64,000 nt of DNA, taken from an uncultured Amylibacter sp. (lineage in GTDB: Bacteria > Pseudomonadota > Alphaproteobacteria > Rhodobacterales > Rhodobacteraceae). Location of the stretch: NCBI GenBank assembly GCA_947497475.1, contig CANMGS010000001.1, forward strand, positions 1,261,747 through 1,325,746, written 5' to 3'. Below, piece by piece: positions 44,255 to 53,423 of this stretch (within the stretch, counting starts at the first letter, position 1; each line of letters starts with the position of its first letter). A program made the translations under genes and the position numbers. Under the pieces are notes generated by a model. That model was given only the letters and a program-made list of their open reading frames with translations, had not been told where the DNA came from and ran no database searches.

Positions 44255-45334
44255 GTGTCGATAGAGAATAATTATTCATCTGGTGATCAGCCAGTGATCG
44301 AGATCGATGGTGTTTGGAAAATTTTTGGTGAGAACCATCAAAAAGCTTTCGAAGCTATAAAGAGTGAAGGCCTTACAAAGCCAGAGGTTTTAGAACGCTT
44401 TAACTGTGTTGTTGGTGTTGCCGATGCAAGCTTCAAAGTAAATAGAGGTGAGATTTTTTGTGTCATGGGGTTGTCAGGTAGTGGTAAGTCCACGCTTGTT
44501 CGCCACATTAATCGTCTTTTAACGCCGACGGCTGGTAAGGTACTTGTCGCAGGCCAAGACATAATGGCGTTAAATGAAGAAGAGCTTCTGAAAGTCCGGA
44601 ACGAAAAGATAGCAATGGTCTTTCAGGATTTTGGGTTAATGCCGCACCGGTCTGTTCGCGATAACGTTGCTATGGCTCTGGAAATTAGAGGGTTTTCACA
44701 AAATGAACGGTGGGCAGCTGCTCAAAACGCGTTGGCTATGGTGGAGTTGGGAGACTGGGGTGATAAGTTTGCCCATGAGCTTTCGGGTGGTATGCAGCAA
44801 CGTGTTGGATTGGCTCGGGCGATCGCGGCTGATGCAGAAGTGCTGTTGATGGATGAACCGTTTAGTGCGCTTGACCCTTTAATCCGCCGTCAGTTGCAAG
44901 ATGAGTTCATGCATCTTGCTTCGAAAATGAATAAAACGACTGTATTTATTACGCATGATCTGGATGAAGCAGTTCGAATTGGTGACCGTATTGCGATTAT
45001 GCGCGATGGTATCATAGTACAAACTGGAACGCCTGAGGATATTATCATGAACCCTGGCGATAAATACGTATCTGACTTTGTCGCTGGTATTTCACGCATC
45101 AATTTGATCCGTGCACACAGCCTGTTAACGCCAATTAAAGAATATAAAAAGTCGGGTGGTAAAGTATCAAGAAATGCAGTGCGTATGTCAGAAAATGCAA
45201 CATTAAAAGAGCTTATTGCAGCCTCCGTTGGTTTAGATGCTCCGATTGTTATTCATAATGATGCAGAGGATGAAATTGGGATTATTACTAAAAATGATCT
45301 CCTGAATGGTGTGGTTAAGGGGACTGAATCCTGA
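44255..45334 (+). CDS. OpuA/ProV-type ABC ATPase (operon 2)
   Basis: This 359-residue ATPase is paralogous to the operon 1 enzyme, with Walker A GLSGSGKST, signature LSGGMQQRVGLARA, Walker B LLMDEPFSALD and a C-terminal extension with weak CBS-like content. The start is GTG 44255, supported by GAGGA 6 bases upstream. Its stop overlaps the permease start at 45334 by one base (TGATG). Confidence 0.9.
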   Translation: MSIENNYSSGDQPVIEIDGVWKIFGENHQKAFEAIKSEGLTKPEVLERFNCVVGVADASFKVNRGEIFCVMGLSGSGKSTLVRHINRLLTPTAGKVLVAGQDIMALNEEELLKVRNEKIAMVFQDFGLMPHRSVRDNVAMALEIRGFSQNERWAAAQNALAMVELGDWGDKFAHELSGGMQQRVGLARAIAADAEVLLMDEPFSALDPLIRRQLQDEFMHLASKMNKTTVFITHDLDEAVRIGDRIAIMRDGIIVQTGTPEDIIMNPGDKYVSDFVAGISRINLIRAHSLLTPIKEYKKSGGKVSRNAVRMSENATLKELIAASVGLDAPIVIHNDAEDEIGIITKNDLLNGVVKGTES

Positions 45335-46842
45335 TGGAAAAGACATTAGATAATACGGTTATTTCAGGCACTGAAGATACCGTACAGAAATTCGTAGATG
45401 TTAATGCGCTTTACTATGATGAGCAGTTTAAAAAAATCGGCGATAAGCGCGGGTTTGCATTTACATTTAATTTGGCAGCATTTTTACTTGGATCAATCTG
45501 GTATGGAATGCGTAATTTATGGGCCTATTTTTTACCATTTGTTGCGATTGAAACGATGGCGGTTGTACAAATCGCCCGAGGTGTATGGGGTGACTTAGGC
45601 GCGCCCTTTCTACAACGCTTGGGCGGTATAGAACAAACACTTGCTACACGAAGGGAACAATTACTTGATGCAAAAGCGAATGCGCCCGATAAAGTTGCAT
45701 CGTTTGAAAAGGCCATCGCATCACTTGAACGTGCTGTAGAAGGTATAAAAGCAGATGCAGTAGCTGCGCAAAACACTGCTGTACAGCTTGTGCTCGTGGG
45801 TATTGCAATCCTGCTAGCAATTAAGATTTTGCAAGCGATTTTAGCAAATACAGCATTACAACGCCGTTATACAAAATGGCGCTCTGACAGACGGATTGCT
45901 TCTGGTTTTGGCATCTCGCAAATCTCGTTAGCGGTTGTGTTGGCTTTAATGACTTATGTTACTTGTGCGTTAAAATTTGGATTTCCATCTCAAGTTGCGG
46001 TCTTGCAAAGTTTTCCAACAAACCCAAATATTCAAAGTACTACAGCCGATGCGATTAAGGCTTGGATGACATCGGCTTCTCTTAATTCGGAATGGTTCTT
46101 TGATAGCCTTACATTTGGTATCAGGACCGTTTTGGATGCATTGGAAACGGTATTCGTTGAAACACCATGGCCTGTTATGGGCGGATTTATCTTGTTGCTA
46201 ACTGGCTTATCGGCAGGCTTGCGTGCATCTATTTTTACAGCGGCAGCTTTAGCTTACTTAGGGTATTTAGGCTTTTGGGATAAGAGCATGAAAACGATGG
46301 CGCTTCTTGGCACGGCTGCTTGTATTAGTATTGCTTTGGGTATTCCTCTTGGAATTGCATGTGCGCGGAAACCAAAATTGTATTCAGTTGTTCGACCAAT
46401 CTTGGACTTTATGCAAACGATGCCAGCTTTTGTATATTTGATCCCTGTAATTGCATTCTTTGGAACAGGTAAACCAGCAGCGATCATTGCGACGATGATC
46501 TTCGGCGGGTCCCCAGTTGTTCGTTTGACGGTTCTTGGGCTTAAAGGTGTTCCTTCGTCGGTTCGCGAAGCAGCAATGGCTTATGGTGCAAGTAAGCGAT
46601 ATCTACTTTGGAAGGTGGATATCCCATTGGCGGCACCCTCTATAATGGCCGGGATAAACCAAACAATATTATTGAGCTTAGCCATGGTTGTGATTGCTTC
46701 ACTGATTGGAGCCAAAGGTTTAGGTGAAGATGTTTTGGAAGCATTACAATATGCATCTGAAGGGCAAGGTATTTTAGCAGGCTTGGCAATTCTATTTTGC
46801 GCCATGATCCTCGATCGAATTATTCAAGGTAAAAGGAGATAA
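45334..46842 (+). CDS. OpuA/ProW-type ABC permease (operon 2)
   Basis: This 502-residue permease has the same architecture as its operon 1 paralogue: an N-terminal helix pair with a long charged loop, then the BPD_transp_1 core with EAAMAYGASKRYLLWKVDIPLA near residue 415. The N-terminal WYGMRNLWAYF matches the operon 1 equivalent. It is coupled to the ATPase gene (1-base overlap), and the following GYD gene starts 3 bases later. Confidence 0.9.
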   Translation: MEKTLDNTVISGTEDTVQKFVDVNALYYDEQFKKIGDKRGFAFTFNLAAFLLGSIWYGMRNLWAYFLPFVAIETMAVVQIARGVWGDLGAPFLQRLGGIEQTLATRREQLLDAKANAPDKVASFEKAIASLERAVEGIKADAVAAQNTAVQLVLVGIAILLAIKILQAILANTALQRRYTKWRSDRRIASGFGISQISLAVVLALMTYVTCALKFGFPSQVAVLQSFPTNPNIQSTTADAIKAWMTSASLNSEWFFDSLTFGIRTVLDALETVFVETPWPVMGGFILLLTGLSAGLRASIFTAAALAYLGYLGFWDKSMKTMALLGTAACISIALGIPLGIACARKPKLYSVVRPILDFMQTMPAFVYLIPVIAFFGTGKPAAIIATMIFGGSPVVRLTVLGLKGVPSSVREAAMAYGASKRYLLWKVDIPLAAPSIMAGINQTILLSLAMVVIASLIGAKGLGEDVLEALQYASEGQGILAGLAILFCAMILDRIIQGKRR

Positions 46843-46845
46843 ACC

Positions 46846-47184
46846 ATGACTATAACTGTCGCTTTATTCATCAAGTATGAGAATGATAAAAAACTAGAAA
46901 TGATCTCAAACCCAAGTGACCGCGCAGAGGTTTCTCGTAAAGCGGTGGCATCAACTGGCGGGAAACTTTTGTATGCGTATGGAACCTGCGGTGAGTTTGA
47001 TATGATGTTTGTATATGAAATGCCAAATATGGCTGCTGTCGCTACCAATATGCATTTGGCTGATGCAACTGGGATGTCTAAATATCACAAGATTATCCCA
47101 CTCTTTAGTAATGAGGAATTTGTTGCGTCACAAGCCAGAGCGGGCGAATTACGCGATGATTATTCTGCTGTGAAAGCTGGCTAA
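46846..47184 (+). CDS. GYD-domain protein
   Basis: This small 112-residue protein resembles the GYD family (PF08734), a ferredoxin-like fold. Conserved stretches are TGGKLLYAYGTCGEFDMMFVYEMP (about residues 37-60) and ATGMSKYHKIIPLFSNEEF (about 74-95). GYD proteins occur with transport and catabolic genes, but their function is largely unknown. AAAGGAGA precedes the ATG. Its stop overlaps the amidohydrolase start (TAATG), so it is translated in strict coupling with the ABC genes and the enzyme. Confidence 0.75.
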   Translation: MTITVALFIKYENDKKLEMISNPSDRAEVSRKAVASTGGKLLYAYGTCGEFDMMFVYEMPNMAAVATNMHLADATGMSKYHKIIPLFSNEEFVASQARAGELRDDYSAVKAG

Positions 47185-48806
47185 TGGATATACTTTTCAC
47201 AGGTGGGACTATTATCACTGTCGATGAGGTGAATGAAAACCCAAAAGCCGTTGCCGTAAGCAATGGTAAAATTCTTGGAATTGGGTCTGTAAAGCAGGCC
47301 CAATCGCTACTTTCATCTGACTTCGAAACAGTTGACCTAGATGATAAATATCTCCTGCCTGGCTTTATTGATGCACATTCGCATCCTTTGTGGGCAGCTA
47401 AAACACGTGGTGCACCAGTTGTTGATATAAGGGCGGAAACAGTTCCGACATATCAAGCGATTTTAGGTAAAATCAAACGCCGTGTTGCTGTTGCAAAGCC
47501 AAATGAACATCTCATATTTTTTGGCTTAGATGCGCAATTACATCCAGATATGGAAGCGCCAACGCGTGAGCTATTGGATGAGATTGCACCGAATAATCCA
47601 ATAGGTATCCAAACATCAAATTGTCATGCGCTTTACCTAAATTCGAAAGGATTTGAAGTTTGTGGAATTGATGAAAATACACCAACGCCTACAGGTAGCG
47701 TAATCGAAAGGGATGCTTCAGGACGACCTACAGGTAAGATTGCTGAGGCTATAACTTGGTCCGCTTTAGAGAGCTTCTATTCGGCATGGGGGGATGGGCG
47801 TCTGAATGAACAATTTGAGGCATCAATTACGGAGTTCGTTCAAAATGGCATCACGACGGTTACTGAACATCTTTATATGCCGTTTTATAAAGCGTACTAT
47901 CAAAACGCACTGAAGCGAGGATTACCTTTGCCACGCGTAGCAGCTTATCAACAAGCGACAACAGCAGATATGAGAGTTCAAAACGTATCTATGGGCGATG
48001 ATCGATTGTGGATGGCTGGTGTGAAAATTCACGCAGACGGTTCACCTTTGATTGGGAATATATGGTTATCACAACCATATTTGGAAAGTGAAATAACTCT
48101 GGAACGTATGAATCTGAAACCCGGCCATACAGGTTCGGTTAATTATCCTCAGGAGTTTTTTGAAAAAATGGTTCGTACGTATTTTGCCGAAGGATGGCAA
48201 ATGACGATACACACACAAGGTGATAGAACTATTGATATGGTTCTGGACCTTTTAGAAACCATTTTGTCAGAGACGCCGCGCGAAGATCATCGATTTAGGT
48301 TAGAGCATTGTGCTTTGATGCGTGAGGATCAAATTGCGCGTGCACAAGGCATGGGTGTGTTGTGCAGTTTTTTCATCAATCATATCACTCATTGGGGAGC
48401 GCCTATTGAAGATGCACTGTTCGGGTCAGAGCGTGCTGCACATTATATGCCTGCTGGAACGGCTGTTAAGCATGGAATGAGAATTAGCTTACATGCGGAC
48501 ACTCCAATGACCGATCCATCAGGCTTGGATTTGATGCAAGCTGCGATTACACGCAAAGCAGGAGATGGACGCTGTCTTGGTCAAGATGAATGTCTGGACG
48601 TAAAGACGGCATTGAAATCTATTACAATTGATGCCGCTTACCAAATTGGTATGGAAGATAAGCTTGGTTCTATCACGGTTGGTAAACACGCTGATTTTGT
48701 CGTTCTTGATCAGGATGTTTTTGAATGCGATCCGAATGAACTCTCAAAGATAAATATTTTTGCAACTTATCTCGCTGGGGAATTGGTTTGGCAAAATGAC
48801 TTCTAA
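47184..48806 (+). CDS. YtcJ-type amidohydrolase
   Basis: This 540-residue metal-dependent amidohydrolase has the N-terminal metal motif DAHSHPLW (about 65-72) and later metal and acid residues in HTQGDR (about 338) and HADTPMTDP (about 435). The YtcJ branch hydrolyses C-N bonds in diverse substrates and often has unknown specificity. Start ATG 47184 overlaps the GYD stop by one base; the stop overlaps the CobW start by 11 bases. In this operon it is the likely first enzyme acting on the imported compound. Confidence 0.85.
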   Translation: MDILFTGGTIITVDEVNENPKAVAVSNGKILGIGSVKQAQSLLSSDFETVDLDDKYLLPGFIDAHSHPLWAAKTRGAPVVDIRAETVPTYQAILGKIKRRVAVAKPNEHLIFFGLDAQLHPDMEAPTRELLDEIAPNNPIGIQTSNCHALYLNSKGFEVCGIDENTPTPTGSVIERDASGRPTGKIAEAITWSALESFYSAWGDGRLNEQFEASITEFVQNGITTVTEHLYMPFYKAYYQNALKRGLPLPRVAAYQQATTADMRVQNVSMGDDRLWMAGVKIHADGSPLIGNIWLSQPYLESEITLERMNLKPGHTGSVNYPQEFFEKMVRTYFAEGWQMTIHTQGDRTIDMVLDLLETILSETPREDHRFRLEHCALMREDQIARAQGMGVLCSFFINHITHWGAPIEDALFGSERAAHYMPAGTAVKHGMRISLHADTPMTDPSGLDLMQAAITRKAGDGRCLGQDECLDVKTALKSITIDAAYQIGMEDKLGSITVGKHADFVVLDQDVFECDPNELSKINIFATYLAGELVWQNDF

Positions 48807-49761
48807 AGCAAAAGATAGGGTTCCTATAATTACCATTGGGGGTTTTTTAGGTTCGGGAAAGACGACGCTTGTTAACCGTATTTTGTCTCAGGCATATGGA
48901 AAACGATACGTTGTATTTGTGAATGATTTTGGTGCGATTAATATCGATTTTGAAAAGATAGAAACCATTGAAGAAAACCGTATTTCCTTAAAGAATGGCT
49001 GTGTTTGTTGCTCTTTAAATGATGATTTGGTTGCTGGAGTTGCGGATTTTGCCCGTCAAGATATACCTCCAGAAGCTATTATAATTGAAGCAAGTGGGGT
49101 GTCTGATCCGCGCGCATTAGATGCCTCATTGGATATGCTTGAAGCAGCAGGTCTTACACGACTAGACACAAGGTTGTATGTTTTAGATGCATATGAATTT
49201 GGGCAGCTAAAATTCGAAGATTCTGAATATATTTTAGAATGTGCTGCATTGAGTGATTTAGTACTGCTGAACAAAGTAGATATTACGCCAGACGAGACGC
49301 AAGCAGAGTTAATTGAAACATTTAATGTTGCGGCACCATATACAGGGCTTATTCCAACATCTTTTTGTTCGATTGATGTTTCAGTTTTGATGAGTCGAAA
49401 GTTTGATATTGCTGAGCGTGCAGAAAAAAAGCAAAAATATGCCATTCTGAAAAACACTGATCATTCTAAGCAGTATGAAAGATGGGGCGCTGAAACTGAG
49501 CTATTGATTGACCGAGAAAAGTTTTCGGAGTTTGCAAAATTTTTGCCTCAATATTGCTATCGTGCAAAAGGTATTTTGAGGTTTGTGGATTCTCCAGAAA
49601 CGCATTATCTATTCGATTTGGTCGGATATCGTGCAACGATAGAAATCGCAAAAGAACCACTTAAAACACAGTTATCCCAAGTTGTTGCGATTGGAGCTAA
49701 AGGGATATTAAACCCTGAGAAGATTGATGAGAAATTTAAAACTATTCTGCATGATCAGTAA
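48796..49761 (+). CDS. CobW/COG0523-type GTPase metallochaperone
   Basis: This 321-residue G3E GTPase has Walker A GGFLGSGKTTL at about residues 15-25 and the CxCC metal-binding motif GCVCC with Cys69, Cys71 and Cys72. Family members deliver zinc or other metals to target enzymes. I chose ATG 48796 (MTSKAKDRVPIITIG), which overlaps the amidohydrolase end by 11 bases; the open frame starts 12 codons earlier without support. Its coupling to the amidohydrolase suggests it metallates that enzyme. Confidence 0.88.
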   Translation: MTSKAKDRVPIITIGGFLGSGKTTLVNRILSQAYGKRYVVFVNDFGAINIDFEKIETIEENRISLKNGCVCCSLNDDLVAGVADFARQDIPPEAIIIEASGVSDPRALDASLDMLEAAGLTRLDTRLYVLDAYEFGQLKFEDSEYILECAALSDLVLLNKVDITPDETQAELIETFNVAAPYTGLIPTSFCSIDVSVLMSRKFDIAERAEKKQKYAILKNTDHSKQYERWGAETELLIDREKFSEFAKFLPQYCYRAKGILRFVDSPETHYLFDLVGYRATIEIAKEPLKTQLSQVVAIGAKGILNPEKIDEKFKTILHDQ

Positions 49762-49839
49762 AAACTTTTGGTGCATGGCTAAGGTGTAATTTTCAACTCT
49801 TTTGAGTGTTACCATTATTTCCAAGTGAAATAATTCATT

Positions 49840-51006
49840 CTATAATGTAGCTGTGTAGATCGCTAACGCGGCCTCATATGTCATTTCACGTGGATTGTTT
49901 ACCAATAGACGGGTTTGTTTCATGCCATCTTCAGCTAACATTGGTAGATCATTGTGATTTACACCAACTTCACGCAACGTGGACTTCATGCCTAACTCTG
50001 GCCCTAAGTCTTTAAAACCTTGGACCATACCTTTGCAGATATCTTTTGTAGATTTACCTGTAAGTTCGGGAAAAATGATCGGAGCGATCTCACTGTATCT
50101 GGATGCAGCTAGGCTGTCTTCCATATTGAATTCTAATACATGTGGTAGAACGAGAGCGTTGGACAAACCGTGAGGTACATGAAAATGTCCGCCCAGTGGG
50201 TATGCTAAGGCATGAACTGCCGCAACAGGAGCATTAGCAAAGGCCATTCCAGCAAGCATAGACCCCAAAAGCATCTCGGAACGTGCTTCGCGGTCATCGC
50301 CTTTTGTACAGGCTGTGCGAATGGCGCCACCTAATAATTGCAAAGCTTGGCGTGCTAAGGTGTCTGATAAAATGTTTTTAGCATGTTTTGTTGTATAAGC
50401 TTCAATTGCGTGAACCATCGCATCAATACCTGTTGCTGCTGTAACGTGACTAGGTAAACCAACTGTTAACTCCGCATCCAATATCGCCCAGTCTGGATAA
50501 AGCTGTTGGGACACAACGCCCTTCTTTTCAGATGTACGCGTGGTTACAATCGAAATTGGTGTTACTTCGGAACCCGTGCCAGCAGTTGTGGGTGCAAGGA
50601 TTAACGGCAAACGTCCGCCCTTTACCATACCAACACCGTACATCTCTTCCAAATCTTGTGGCGCATCAGGTTGCGCAAGAATGGAAATCAATTTTGCGGT
50701 ATCCATAGAAGACCCACCGCCCACAGAAACAACACCGTCAATCTTTTCTGATTTGGCTTTTGTAACAGCTGTGCGGATCATTGCTTCTGGTGGGTCGGCA
50801 AGCACATCATCAATGATGTGGACAACTACACCTGCGGCGCGCAAACCAGCCAATGCTGCTTCGGCTAAGCCAAGCTCGATGATCATCGTATCTGTGACAA
50901 ATGCAACTTTTTTACATCCCATGTCTGCCATCAGTTGACCGATTTTCTCTGTTGAACCAACTTCAGAAAGGATGGAACTGGTAGTTTGGAACTTAAAAGG
51001 TTTCAT
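49840..51006 (-). CDS. Iron-containing (type III) alcohol dehydrogenase
   Basis: This 388-residue NAD(P)-dependent dehydrogenase has GGGSSMDTAK at about residues 95-104, and the metal-binding His set in AVHALAYPLGGHFHVPHGLSNALVLPHV at about 262-290. The family oxidises or reduces alcohols and semialdehydes, for example 4-hydroxybutyrate. An AAGGAA ribosome binding site precedes the ATG at 51006. It is on the same strand as the aminotransferase/BKACE pair, from which it is separated by 210 bases, so it may act in the same pathway on a semialdehyde. Confidence 0.9.
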   Translation of the reverse strand: MKPFKFQTTSSILSEVGSTEKIGQLMADMGCKKVAFVTDTMIIELGLAEAALAGLRAAGVVVHIIDDVLADPPEAMIRTAVTKAKSEKIDGVVSVGGGSSMDTAKLISILAQPDAPQDLEEMYGVGMVKGGRLPLILAPTTAGTGSEVTPISIVTTRTSEKKGVVSQQLYPDWAILDAELTVGLPSHVTAATGIDAMVHAIEAYTTKHAKNILSDTLARQALQLLGGAIRTACTKGDDREARSEMLLGSMLAGMAFANAPVAAVHALAYPLGGHFHVPHGLSNALVLPHVLEFNMEDSLAASRYSEIAPIIFPELTGKSTKDICKGMVQGFKDLGPELGMKSTLREVGVNHNDLPMLAEDGMKQTRLLVNNPREMTYEAALAIYTATL

Positions 51007-51216
51007 ATGGTCATTTCCTTATTAATCAAAAGAATTGGGCAATGATTTTAAGCGGGTAATCAATTGTCGGTTTTCCATTTACTTGATCAAACCATATTTG
51101 TTGAATGAGGCCAAGAAACCAATTGTGATTTAGTGAAACTGGATTGATAGGTGTCGACACTTGTGAAGTGTCAATGATGACTTTTAAGTCAGCAGAACAA
51201 TGAGCTTTATCGTTAT

Positions 51217-52542
51217 TTATGTCTCTAGTGATTTGGAGATAGCATAGGATATCTTTGATACGATTTCTTCAATGTGGACCTCGTCCAATATAAATGGTGG
51301 TGCCAATAATACATGATCACCATTCTTACCATCGCGTGTGCCTGACATTGGGTAACAGATTAAACCTGCAGTAAAAGCGTTTTTCTTGATTTTGGCAGCT
51401 AATCCTTTTTTAGGAGGGAACGGTTTTTTGAGCTGTCTATCTTCGACTAATTCGATGCCTCTGAATAGTCCTCGACCTCTAATGTTACCAATGTAGGGGT
51501 GTTGATCAAATTCTGAATTGAGTGCTGCTTGTAATTTTTCACCCATGATTTGAACGCGCGGAATTAACTTCTGTGTTTGTATTTCTTTCATAACAGCTAA
51601 ACTCGCAGCAGCTGCTACTGGGTGTCCGAGATATGTATGGCCATGTTGAAAGAAGCCTGAGCCATTTTTAATTACGTCATAAATCTCAGAAGTGCACAGC
51701 ATGGCTCCAATCGGTTGATACCCTGCACCCAAGCCTTTTGCGATGCATATTATATCAGGGTTTATATTGTCTTTTTCACAGGCAAACAGATGACCTGTTC
51801 TGCCCATTCCACACATGACTTCATCTAAAATAAGATGAACGCCATATTGATCACATATCTCTCGGATACGTTTGAAATAACCTTCTACAGCTGGAACGGC
51901 CCCAAGTGTTGCCCCCACCACAGGCTCTGCAATGAATGCCATAACTGTATCAGAACCTAGTTTTAATACCTCTACTTCTAATTCTTGTGCCACACGTTGT
52001 CCGTAATCATACTCAGATTCATCATCAGCCCGATCTACGTATTCATAACACGGGGCAATGTGGCTGATGTTGATTAGAAGTGGGTCGAATTGCTGCCTGC
52101 GCCATTGGTTGCCACCTGCAGCTAATGCGCCGAGTGTATTTCCATGATAACTTTGCCTGCGCGCAATTACGTGTTGGCGTTGGGGCTGTCCATTCTCAAG
52201 ATGGAATTGACGTGATAGTTTTATAGCGGCTTCAACAGCTTCAGAACCACCAGAGACAAAGTAAACGCGATCCAATGTTCCTGGCGCATGTTCAATTAAT
52301 AAATCTGCAAGTTCTTCAGCTGGCTCGGACGTTAGGAAACCTGTGTGGGCAAAAGCAAGATTTTGAACCTGTTTCTGCACAGCTTCTATGACACGTTCAT
52401 TGCTATGTCCAAGGCATGAAACAGCAGCGCCACCACTTCCATCAAAATACCGTTTGCCGTTTTGATCTATTAAGTAACATCCATCTCCTGCAACTGCTGT
52501 TGGGAAGTCTGTTTTCATATGCCGTGGAAAAACGTGGTTCAT
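51217..52542 (-). CDS. Class III PLP-dependent aminotransferase
   Basis: This 441-residue omega-amino acid or amine transaminase type has SGGSEAVEAAIK at about residues 106-117, LILDEVMCGMGRTG at about 235-248, and the PLP lysine in IAKGLGAGYQPIGAM at about 268-282. The start overlaps the BKACE stop by ATGA, so the two are coupled. The substrate could be an omega-amine or a beta-amino acid feeding the BKACE product. It is 210 bases from the Fe-ADH gene on the same strand. Confidence 0.9.
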   Translation of the reverse strand: MNHVFPRHMKTDFPTAVAGDGCYLIDQNGKRYFDGSGGAAVSCLGHSNERVIEAVQKQVQNLAFAHTGFLTSEPAEELADLLIEHAPGTLDRVYFVSGGSEAVEAAIKLSRQFHLENGQPQRQHVIARRQSYHGNTLGALAAGGNQWRRQQFDPLLINISHIAPCYEYVDRADDESEYDYGQRVAQELEVEVLKLGSDTVMAFIAEPVVGATLGAVPAVEGYFKRIREICDQYGVHLILDEVMCGMGRTGHLFACEKDNINPDIICIAKGLGAGYQPIGAMLCTSEIYDVIKNGSGFFQHGHTYLGHPVAAAASLAVMKEIQTQKLIPRVQIMGEKLQAALNSEFDQHPYIGNIRGRGLFRGIELVEDRQLKKPFPPKKGLAAKIKKNAFTAGLICYPMSGTRDGKNGDHVLLAPPFILDEVHIEEIVSKISYAISKSLET

Positions 52543-53321
52543 TGATCTGTCTTCATAGGGTGGAACCCATTTTCTGCGGCTGTTGCGATAAAACCAGCAA
52601 CAGATTCTGCGTTGTTGATGAAATAGGTGCCATCAAGATTTTGGATATTGTTTTCAAAGCCGATACGCACATTGCCGCCCAGCTGTAGTGCGCGAAGTAA
52701 ACAAGCGTGCTCATCCTTACCGAAGGCGCATGCACTCCACTTATAGTCATGCCCTTCAATTGCTTTTAGAAAGATATCTAAGTGATCTGGTGTTGCTAAA
52801 ACTGGAGGATTGTAATGCCCTAAAACAAATATAATATCGTTTTGTTGCGACTTTACCGTTTTATCTTTGCGCCATTTCACTAGTTGAGAGACACAATCTG
52901 GTGTGTACAAAATATGTTGCACCTTAGTGTTTGATTCTGCGCAAATTGCATATGCGCGCTGAGCCAATTCAGGTTCCCTTGCCATTTCTCGAATGGCAAT
53001 ACTGGCCGCTTTTGGTCTAAGCTTATCTAAGCATTCTAATTGTTCAGAAACTTTAAAGATTCCTGCGCTTTCCGTAGTAATTTGGATCGTCATTGTAGGA
53101 ACTGTAGCTTTTACAGCCTGAATGTATTCACGATAAATATCAGCGTTTATACTATGGCTGCCGCCCTTCTCTCTAATGTGTAAATGAATTTCATGCGCGC
53201 CTGCTTTGAAACAGTTTTTAGCCGTTTGAACTATTTCACTGATTGTAAGGGGCAACATTTTGTGATCGGCTTTATTCAACCGAGCGCCATTTGGTGCCAC
53301 TGTAAGCTTATATGACTTCAT
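52539..53321 (-). CDS. BKACE family enzyme (beta-keto acid cleavage enzyme)
   Basis: This 260-residue TIM-barrel of the DUF849 family cleaves beta-keto acids by condensing with acetyl-CoA. The N-terminal zinc site contains HEIHLHIRE at about residues 43-51, and the barrel runs through ITTESAG, GHYNPPVLATPDH and RIGFENNI near the C-terminus. Known members act on 3-keto-5-aminohexanoate, dehydrocarnitine and others; the substrate here is not clear. It is divergent from rpiR across 102 bases that include a 16 bp palindrome. Confidence 0.85.
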   Translation of the reverse strand: MKSYKLTVAPNGARLNKADHKMLPLTISEIVQTAKNCFKAGAHEIHLHIREKGGSHSINADIYREYIQAVKATVPTMTIQITTESAGIFKVSEQLECLDKLRPKAASIAIREMAREPELAQRAYAICAESNTKVQHILYTPDCVSQLVKWRKDKTVKSQQNDIIFVLGHYNPPVLATPDHLDIFLKAIEGHDYKWSACAFGKDEHACLLRALQLGGNVRIGFENNIQNLDGTYFINNAESVAGFIATAAENGFHPMKTDQ

Positions 53322-53399
53322 GTTCTACTCTATGATCAAATGTATCTAAGATTGTAAGCTTTCTTCCATTGGGCGCATTTGATTTCAATTGATTAAATT

Positions 53400-53415
53400 A
53401 AGAACATATGTTCTT
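53400..53415. promoter_or_regulatory. 16 bp perfect palindrome between the BKACE and RpiR genes
   Basis: AAGAACATATGTTCTT sits between the divergent genes, 8 bases before the RpiR start codon. It is the likely operator of the RpiR protein, controlling itself and the BKACE/aminotransferase unit. Confidence 0.55.
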
Positions 53416-53423
53416 TTTTGAGT

